The position numbers were made by a program, and so were the translations under genes. A stretch of 64,000 bases of DNA. Source: Candidatus Omnitrophota bacterium (GTDB lineage: Bacteria > Omnitrophota > Gorgyraeia > Gorgyraeales > Gorgyraeaceae). The notes beneath the pieces are model-generated. The model did no database searches. It worked only from the letters and a program-made list of their open reading frames with translations, and was not told the DNA's origin. This document shows, piece by piece, positions 45,001-48,000 of this stretch; within the stretch, counting starts at the first letter, position 1, and each line of letters begins with the position of its first letter. The DNA is taken from positions 30,275-94,274 of the forward strand of contig DNHS01000011.1 in assembly GCA_003485765.1 (NCBI GenBank). The letters run 5' to 3'.

Positions 45001-48000
45001 TCCCCTTCCAGCTTTCTAATCTCGAAGAAGGGTTAGGTTGGTATACGCTTCAGCAGATTATGCAAAAGGGCACTAGTTGTGCGGTATATCTTAAGGACAC
45101 TATTACTAAAGAGGGAAAGAGTGTAACAGGATTCTTTAAGGTTACAAGGCCTACAGCAAATTTTGCGCAAGGATACCAAGGGGCTGGTTCTATTGAATGT
45201 TTAGAGGTGTCATCTGGAAGAAGCGTTGAGATAGGCATTACGCATTTTGATACTGGCTGGAAAAGAGGTTCTAATATTGGGCTACTTAATGCTAGTCAGA
45301 TGATTCAACTTTCAAAATTAACCAATTTGAATTTTAAGATTTTAGATAAAGCGCAGTTAACCAGCATATGCGGGGTTTCAGATAAAATTGCAGGCAGAAT
45401 AGCGAAATGGGTATCTTTATTAGGAAGTACAAGTAATTTAACAGGAGGTGAAAGGGATTCTACCCCCAAAAATCTTAAGAAAAAAAATGTTTCTCAAGAA
45501 GAGGTGGATGAAGATATAAGTTTATCCATACAAAATGGTGAGGCAATTGGGCTGGATGTAAACACTGTATCAAGTGAAGCCGATATAGATAAGCTATTTG
45601 AAGGAGAGTTACCAGATATAGCAGCTAACTTGATAAAGGCTTTTACTTATGATGATAGCGATGCAAGAGAAAATGCAAGAAATAAACTTGAAGCATACTT
45701 TGCCCGCTCTCCTGATAATATAGTTAAACTAAGACGCCTTCTAAAACGCATACACCGGCTCTCCAAGGATTCAGGCCAAAACGAAACCCTCTTAACAAGA
45801 AGAATAGTTATCCTGCTTACTGACAGCGGTCCTTTTACTAAAGCTGCCGTTTTAGCCCATGCAAGTAAAATTCAGAATTCTATTTACTTTCATTTTAATA
45901 CCCTTGATGCAATAGAGAGGGGCAATCTTAAGGTTGTATTGGAACATGAAGATAGAGATATAATAAATGGCGGGCACAGAGACGATATACCCGATGGAGA
46001 ATGGCAAAAACTAAAAACATTCTGGGATGAACTGATAAATAGACAGTTAAAAAATCCTGCTACAGTTGGGATTAGAACAGAAACAAGGCCGCCACCATAC
46101 AGAAAGAATGCATATTTCGACCGTGACGCGCTGCTTACTGCGATAGGTAAGATTGTGGAGAAAACGCCTTGGGGCGCTATAAGATACCCAGTTATCATTA
46201 CGGATAAAGACGGAACGCTTATTCCTATGAAAGGCCAATTAGACGAGGTTATGGCCATGAGGGTGATTGAGATACTGCAGGCAGGATGCCCCTTTATAAT
46301 CCTAACCGGTAATAATAAGAATAGCCTTGAAAATGACGTTTTGCCCCAACTTCTGGCTGCATTGGAGAGGATTAATGCTGCAAGACAAAGCGCAAAAAGA
46401 CCCTTATTAGAAAAACGCGAGATTTTCTCTAATTTCTATGTGGCGGCATTAAGTGGAGCGCAGATTTGGGGTTATAATGACGCGGTAAGCAGCGACGATA
46501 AAGATATAAGCCAGTTCCTTAAACTCTCGAAAGAATACCCTATAGAGGAAGGTGTGGTTGAGAGTATTGTGGAGGTTTTGAAAGAGGTAGTGGGTGAGCA
46601 TATCTCTATAGATAAACCATCCGGAGGAGGCAATCTTATGCCTTTTACGCCTACTGGAGAGAGAATACGTGTACATCGGGGTGAAAATGGCAGCGTATTG
46701 CAAATTACCTTATGTGTTCCGGGTTTCGATGTTTTCAAAGCAGAGAAACTTGCCTTTGACCCAGCAGGAAGAAGGCGCAAGGTTTGGATAGAGGTAATCC
46801 GCACTAAACTTGCAGCCAGAGGCTTTGGCAACATCATTGTAGAGATAGGCGGGACAACTTCTATTGATTTAAAAGCCAGTGATAAGGGCGCCTGTATAGC
46901 GAGATTGGTAGAGTTTCTTAAGCTTGACCTGGATGCAGTAATCTACTTTGGAGATGAGTTTTTCAAAGACGGAGGAGATAGCTCTGTGATAGGTGAGGTT
47001 CGTCAGGCAGTAAACGTAGGAAGGTCCTCTAGCATAGATGAGGTTGCTAGGGTCGCAGCAGGCCAATCAGGGCATATTTTTGTAAACCCCCAGAATGATA
47101 TTCTAAACGGGCCAGAGGCAATGCATCCGTATCTACTGGCGTTAATAGCAGAGTTAAATAGACGGAACTATTATGGCACAGAGGGGCTGCAAATTTTTAT
47201 GTCAGATCGTGATGCAATGCTCTATTCTGCCGATCCTGATCTACGCGAATTATTGGAAAGCGATTGGCTGATGGCTGATGGCGAGTTAAATTTTGGCGCA
47301 GCTCGATTGGCAGGCGCAACCATCGATAATAGAAGAATGCACCATTATATATTATTGCGGACACTGATACATGGCGTAAGAAATCCTGCTTATGCTATTG
47401 CTGCATTAAGATTGGTATCTCCCTATTATTATGCAAGGTTGATGCGCATGGGCGGCGGTGATAAGCCTCATAGCAATTTTGTAGAGGATGCGTTTATGAA
47501 GAATAGAATGAAGTGGCTCTATGTGGCGGATTTGGTGACGTTGATAGAAACGGATATTTTATGCAGTCAAGACCCGCAGGCAGTAATTGAAAACTGGGCG
47601 GCAATTTTACAGGCACAATATGGAAGCGCGGGATACCTATACAGAAGACAAGCTGAACGCAATGTATTTGCTTTCCTATGGAGAGAAATTGCGCCTGTTT
47701 TAGCCATTGAACCTACTGCGCATTACAGTCAAGAACCTCTGGCAGTAATTGAGGCCTCTCAATTTATGAGAGCGCATAAGAATAGAGAGAGAGACGTAAG
47801 AAGACGCTTGAATACTTTATATCGGGCGATTCCAAAAGAAGATATGGAATTACGCCGCAGGTTGGCTTTTTTACATTGGGCATTCCTGCAGTTTTATGTA
47901 GAGTTTGTAGAGTATGCTATAGAGGACCGTTTGGAGCTTGTAAGAAGCATATGGAGCGGCGGGAGAACATTAACTGAGATCAAGGAATTAGATGAATATT

